Assembly (NCBI RefSeq): GCF_003071365.1
Contig: NZ_CP028960.1
Span: 1,426,001 to 1,490,000 of the forward strand
Direction of reading: 5' to 3'
DNA from: Methyloceanibacter sp. wino2
GTDB lineage: Bacteria; Pseudomonadota; Alphaproteobacteria; Rhizobiales; Methyloligellaceae
DNA length: 64,000 nucleotides
The position numbers and the translations under genes were made by a program. Shown here in pieces: positions 60,809 to 64,000 of this stretch (its first letter is position 1; the number at the start of each line of letters is the position of its first letter). The notes under the pieces are model-generated. The model saw nothing but the letters and a program-made list of their open reading frames with translations. It was not told the DNA's origin and did no database searches.

Positions 60809-61945
60809 ATGCGGATCGCTTTGGCCATTGGACTGGCCGGACTGTGTCTGCTGCTCCCCTACGGGGTCGCGAACAGCGCCGAAAGCGGCGCCGGCAATGA
60901 CGGGAGCCCGCTGAACGCCGGCACCGTGACGATCATGTCCGGCACCACGTTTGACGGGACCGCGGTCGTCGCCCGCGATATCGCGGCTATGATCAACAGG
61001 GCGGACTCGAGCAGCGGCGACGTGTCCCTCAGGGCCGTTCCCATGATCGGACAGGGCCCGGCGCAAACCCTCCGCGACGTTCTCAGCCTTGGCAGTGTCG
61101 ACATGGGCGTGACCCATTCGACGGTTCTCAATCACTATGCCCAGTCCGGCGAGCTCGGGCCGATCAAGGAGCGCCTCGTCTATGTGGCGAAGCTCTTCAA
61201 CGAAGACCTGCACCTTCTGGCTGGAGCGGACATCGCGACGGTGGAGGACCTGAACGGCAAGACGGTGAACGTCGGCCCCGAAGGAAGCGCCACGGAGATT
61301 GCGGCGCAGATCCTGTTCGACGCGCTCGGGCTCGAGGTCGAGGCGGCTCACCTCGACGAGGCCGATGCGGTGGCAAAGCTGAAGTCGGGCGAGATCGATG
61401 CCACGATCCTCATCGGAACGACGCCCATCGCCGGCCTGGCCCAGATCGGGGCGGACGCGAGCCTCAAACTTCTGCCGGTTCCCTATCCTCAAGGTCTCGA
61501 GGACGACACCTATCCCGCCGTCCTGACCCATGGCGACTACCCGGCCCTGATCGAGAGCGGCGCGCGGGTCGATACGGTCGGCATCTGCGCCGTGCTCGTC
61601 GCACTCGGCGACAAGGCCGATGCGGACCGCCAAGCGCAACTCGCTCTCTTCGTCGACCGCTTCTTCTCGAGGTTCGACACACTCCTGCAGCCGCCGAACC
61701 ACGCCAAATGGCGGGACGTAAATTTCGCCGCGACGCTCGAAGGCTGGCAGCGCGCACCGCAAGCGCAAGCCTGGATCGACGCGGCGCGCTCGACGGCCGT
61801 AGCGGATGCGCAAGAGCGAGAGAGCTTCAAGGCGTTCCTGACTCAGACCGGCGACGTGGTAGCCCCGGACTCTGTTTCCGATGCGGACCAGGAAAAGCTG
61901 TTCCGCGCCTTCAAGGCCTGGAGCAAGGCCCAACAATCGAACTGA
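60809..61945 (+). CDS. TAXI family TRAP transporter solute-binding protein
   Basis: 378 residues from the ATG at 60809 (GAGGG ahead). Signal peptide (IALAIGLAGLCLLLPYGVA) precedes a type II periplasmic-binding fold. Typical TAXI segments: TIMSGTTFDGTAVVARDIA, LGSVDMGVTHSTVL, LNGKTVNVGPEGSATEIAA, GEIDATILIGTTPI. It would deliver a small acid to a TRAP permease, but no membrane subunit genes are next to it. Confidence 0.83.
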   Translation: MRIALAIGLAGLCLLLPYGVANSAESGAGNDGSPLNAGTVTIMSGTTFDGTAVVARDIAAMINRADSSSGDVSLRAVPMIGQGPAQTLRDVLSLGSVDMGVTHSTVLNHYAQSGELGPIKERLVYVAKLFNEDLHLLAGADIATVEDLNGKTVNVGPEGSATEIAAQILFDALGLEVEAAHLDEADAVAKLKSGEIDATILIGTTPIAGLAQIGADASLKLLPVPYPQGLEDDTYPAVLTHGDYPALIESGARVDTVGICAVLVALGDKADADRQAQLALFVDRFFSRFDTLLQPPNHAKWRDVNFAATLEGWQRAPQAQAWIDAARSTAVADAQERESFKAFLTQTGDVVAPDSVSDADQEKLFRAFKAWSKAQQSN

Positions 61946-61987
61946 ACAAGTGTCAACCGCCACCGGCACGTTTACAGGGAGGTCCCC

Positions 61988-63262
61988 GTGGCACAGCCAG
62001 CACTGAGACAAAACGACATTCCGGACGAGGTCATGCGGCTCGCAGAGGAACTCAATGCCGCTTCGTCCTTCGGCTATAGACTGGCGGCAGCCAATACGGA
62101 CCAGACCGCGTCCTCCCTCGCCCGGCGTTTCGCACCTGATAGCGTCCGGCAACGCGCCTCTGCCGCCGATCCCACCCGGCTGGCGCCCGTTGAACCCTCG
62201 TCAAACCGTCCGGACACCAAGCCCCGGCGCTTTGTGCGGACAGCTGCCATCGGCCTTGCCTCTGTTGCGGCCTTGGCCGGCGGGATGATGTGGCTCGGGG
62301 GTCTCGGCGATCTCGACCTGGATCGCGCGTTCCACGATGCGGGCCTCGTCACGCAAACGGACTCCGCGCCGCGCACATCCGCGGCGCTATCGATCGACGT
62401 TCTTCCGCCTCGCTTCTCCGACCCGGCCCTCGCGCCGGACGGAGACGGCAAGGTCCGTACGGCGGCCCGGCCTGATGTGGCTCCCCCACTTTCGTCTGGG
62501 TTCGCCGTGCGGGCCGGGGAGTCCGATCGCGTCGAAGGCTTGATGGCGCACGGGCAGAAGATGATCGACGTGGGCTACCTCGCCGGCGCGCGGGCCTATT
62601 ACCGCCGGGCGGCGGAAGCCGGCAGCGGCGAGGCCGCCATCGCGGTGGGCGCCACCTACGATCCGAAGATCATCGCGCGCCTGGGCGTCCAGGGCATCAA
62701 GCCCGACAGAACGGAAGCCGCCAAATGGTATGCGCGGGCCGCGGGCCTCGGCATTGCCGATCGGGAGACGACGCTCCAGGCTCTGACCGAACACTGGGGC
62801 CAAGAGCCGCCAACTCCCAAGCAGACGGAGGTCATGGCGGCGGCCAGCCCCGCACTTGTCGTCTCCGCGCCCATCAAGAACCCTCTTGTGGGAACGCGGA
62901 AGCCGCAGGTTGCCGACGACGTTGCGGAGCGGCAGCGACTTGCCAGCAACAGCGCCGCCCGGGCGAGCTCGGTCAGGCCGCAATTGCTGGCGTCCGAGGA
63001 AGAGCCGAAACCGGGGCCCTTGACCATGCTCATGCGCGCGGCCACCGGCCAGTCGGCTCAGGAAGAGTGGATGGAGGTCGCCAGCCCCGTGAACATTCGC
63101 AAGGGGCCCTCCTCGACCGCCGGAACCGACAAGGTTGCCCCGAGGGGCGCCAAATTCCGCGTGGTCGGCCGCGAGGGGAATTGGATCCGAGTCGCGGACC
63201 CGAAAACGGCAAAGGAGGGCTACATCTACAACCGCTTCCTGAAAGAGAGCAGCGCGCCCTAG
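61988..63262 (+). CDS. SH3b-domain membrane protein with SEL1-like segment
   Basis: 424 residues. A cytoplasmic N-terminal part (about 80 residues) precedes one transmembrane helix (TAAIGLASVAALAGGMMWLG). A SEL1/TPR-like repeat region (AGARAYYRRAAEAGSGEAA, EAAKWYARAAGLG) and a C-terminal bacterial SH3 domain (ASPVNIRKGPSSTAGTDKVA, GNWIRVADPKTAKEGYIYN) follow. It may bind peptidoglycan or protein partners in the periplasm. It lies 42 bases after the TAXI gene and overlaps the convergent next gene by 4 bases. Confidence 0.75.
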   Translation: MAQPALRQNDIPDEVMRLAEELNAASSFGYRLAAANTDQTASSLARRFAPDSVRQRASAADPTRLAPVEPSSNRPDTKPRRFVRTAAIGLASVAALAGGMMWLGGLGDLDLDRAFHDAGLVTQTDSAPRTSAALSIDVLPPRFSDPALAPDGDGKVRTAARPDVAPPLSSGFAVRAGESDRVEGLMAHGQKMIDVGYLAGARAYYRRAAEAGSGEAAIAVGATYDPKIIARLGVQGIKPDRTEAAKWYARAAGLGIADRETTLQALTEHWGQEPPTPKQTEVMAAASPALVVSAPIKNPLVGTRKPQVADDVAERQRLASNSAARASSVRPQLLASEEEPKPGPLTMLMRAATGQSAQEEWMEVASPVNIRKGPSSTAGTDKVAPRGAKFRVVGREGNWIRVADPKTAKEGYIYNRFLKESSAP

Positions 63263-63849
63263 GCGTCCTTGACCGCAGGCGCCTTGTGCACCTGCCACGC
63301 GAGATAGGTGAGCGCGGCGCCTTCGCTGACGAGCAGTATGCCGAGCATCAATCCCAGGACCCAACTGGCCGTGAGCGGCATGTTCGCCCAAAGGATGAAG
63401 GCGAGGACGATGCCGACGACACCGCTTGCCAGCACCCATCCCCAATTGGGGAACGGGCGGATCGTCAGGGCGAAGATCACCTTCGCGATGCCTTCGACCA
63501 TGAAGTAGACGATCAGCAGCATCGTCATCACGAGAAGCCCGCTTTCGGGCGAGCGGAGCAGCAGCACGCCGATCAGGACCGCGAGCACGGCCGAGATCAG
63601 TTGCAGCCAGAAATGCGGGACGTTGGTAGCGCCGATCAAGCCGACCGCCTGCAGCACCCCGCTGATGATCAGCACCCATCCCAACAGGGACACGATCGCG
63701 ACGGACGCGAAGACGGGTGAAATGATCGCGAGCACGCCCGCGACGACGAGCAACACGCCCTGAATCAGGTACCAAAGGGAGTAACGCTTTACGGTCTCGC
63801 GCATCGCTTCGCGAAGCGCCGCAGCAGCTGCATCCACTGGAATAGCCAT
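63259..63849 (-). CDS. HdeD family (DUF308) membrane protein
   Basis: 196 residues, six transmembrane helices in three DUF308 repeats: LVVAGVLAIISPVFA, VLLLRSPESGLLVMTMLL and LMLGILLVSEGAAL. It is related to E. coli HdeD, an acid-stress membrane protein; the real function here is unknown. It converges on and overlaps the SH3b gene by 4 bases. Confidence 0.85.
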   Translation of the reverse strand: MAIPVDAAAAALREAMRETVKRYSLWYLIQGVLLVVAGVLAIISPVFASVAIVSLLGWVLIISGVLQAVGLIGATNVPHFWLQLISAVLAVLIGVLLLRSPESGLLVMTMLLIVYFMVEGIAKVIFALTIRPFPNWGWVLASGVVGIVLAFILWANMPLTASWVLGLMLGILLVSEGAALTYLAWQVHKAPAVKDA

Positions 63850-63924
63850 GGGTCGGGCCCTCCTCTAGGGTGTCGGTCGAATCACTCCTGTTCTTCACAG
63901 CAGCATACGCCAAGCGGAACCTCG

Positions 63925-64000
63925 ATGAAGCGTCATACAGACGAAGCCCTTGTGTCCGCGATCCGCAAAGCGACGTTCCGGCTGATTCCGTTCCTGTGCC
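63925..64000 (+). CDS. MFS transporter, N-terminal fragment (cut by the window edge)
   Basis: An ATG at 63925 opens a frame that stays open to the end: MKRHTDEALVSAIRKATFRL then IPFLC. The pattern of a basic helix then (R/W)RLIPFL is how many anion:cation-symporter-type MFS proteins begin. Only 25 residues are visible, so this is tentative. Confidence 0.5.
   Translation, partial: MKRHTDEALVSAIRKATFRLIPFLC

Noticed and set aside
1-64000. CRISPR array or insertion sequence
   Set aside because: No regularly spaced repeats of CRISPR type and no transposase with terminal inverted repeats were found; the only mobile unit seen is the tRNA-Ala element.

Overview
The window is a high-GC chromosomal segment from an alphaproteobacterium, most likely Hyphomicrobiales (Rhizobiales). 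Evidence is the conserved gene orders: addB-addA-trxA, aroA-cmk-rpsA-sppA-ihfB-lapA-trpFBA-accD-folC, rnd-lptC-lptA-lptB-rpoN-ptsN, hsp20-DUF1150, and infC-rpmI-rplT-pheS-pheT. AccD is of the alphaproteobacterial type, with a single Cys left in the zinc-ribbon region, and AroA is of the class II (CP4-like) type. A quinoprotein-associated SoxYZ-like carrier with its metallohydrolase hints at a methylotrophic or PQQ-using lifestyle (a Methyloceanibacter/Hyphomicrobium-like organism would fit), but the species cannot be fixed from this sequence.

Layout. 1-4443 (+): end of addB, addA and trxA. 4456-15868 (-): one long biosynthesis and translation block from aroA to folC, with an intrinsic terminator after rpsA. 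15968-16360 (+): TIGR02300 protein. 16523-16598: tRNA-Ala(GGC).

16550-28256 is an integrated mobile element of about 11.7 kb, bounded by a perfect 50-bp duplication of the 3' part of tRNA-Ala. It carries an AlpA-like regulator, a possible replication protein, a TerS-like protein, a terminase large subunit, a run of tightly coupled small genes, a coiled-coil protein, a three-gene cluster on the opposite strand (probable cargo), a 177-aa orphan and a tyrosine integrase. No portal, capsid, protease, tail or lysis gene can be recognised. This gene content looks like a phage satellite that packages itself with its own terminase but borrows a helper's particles. It is the most interesting object in the window. 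Tandem 11-bp repeats with an ATGCAATGC core lie inside both ends and look like integrase arm sites. A repeat-bearing 498-bp gap in front of terS is a candidate packaging or replication site.

After the element come: a quinoprotein-accessory operon (metallohydrolase, SoxYZ carrier, TetR, DUF4242, small exported protein) with a perfect palindrome inside its predicted promoter spacer; hsp20-DUF1150 behind an RpoH-like promoter; ptsN, rpoN and the Lpt genes (without the hpf gene usually found between rpoN and ptsN); rnd and tRNA-Leu(CAG).

The rest is a mixed housekeeping and cell-surface region: an NDUFA9-like SDR, uppP with a coupled 50-aa gene, an FzlA-like GST, queG with an SDR, an alpha/beta hydrolase, a glycosyltransferase-sulfotransferase-O-antigen-ligase group, the infC (AUC start)-to-pheT translation operon, a CapA-like protein, a GMC oxidoreductase, an exported MsrA, two tiny exported proteins, lepA, a TAXI solute-binding protein, an SH3b protein, an HdeD-like membrane protein, and the first codons of an MFS transporter at the right edge.
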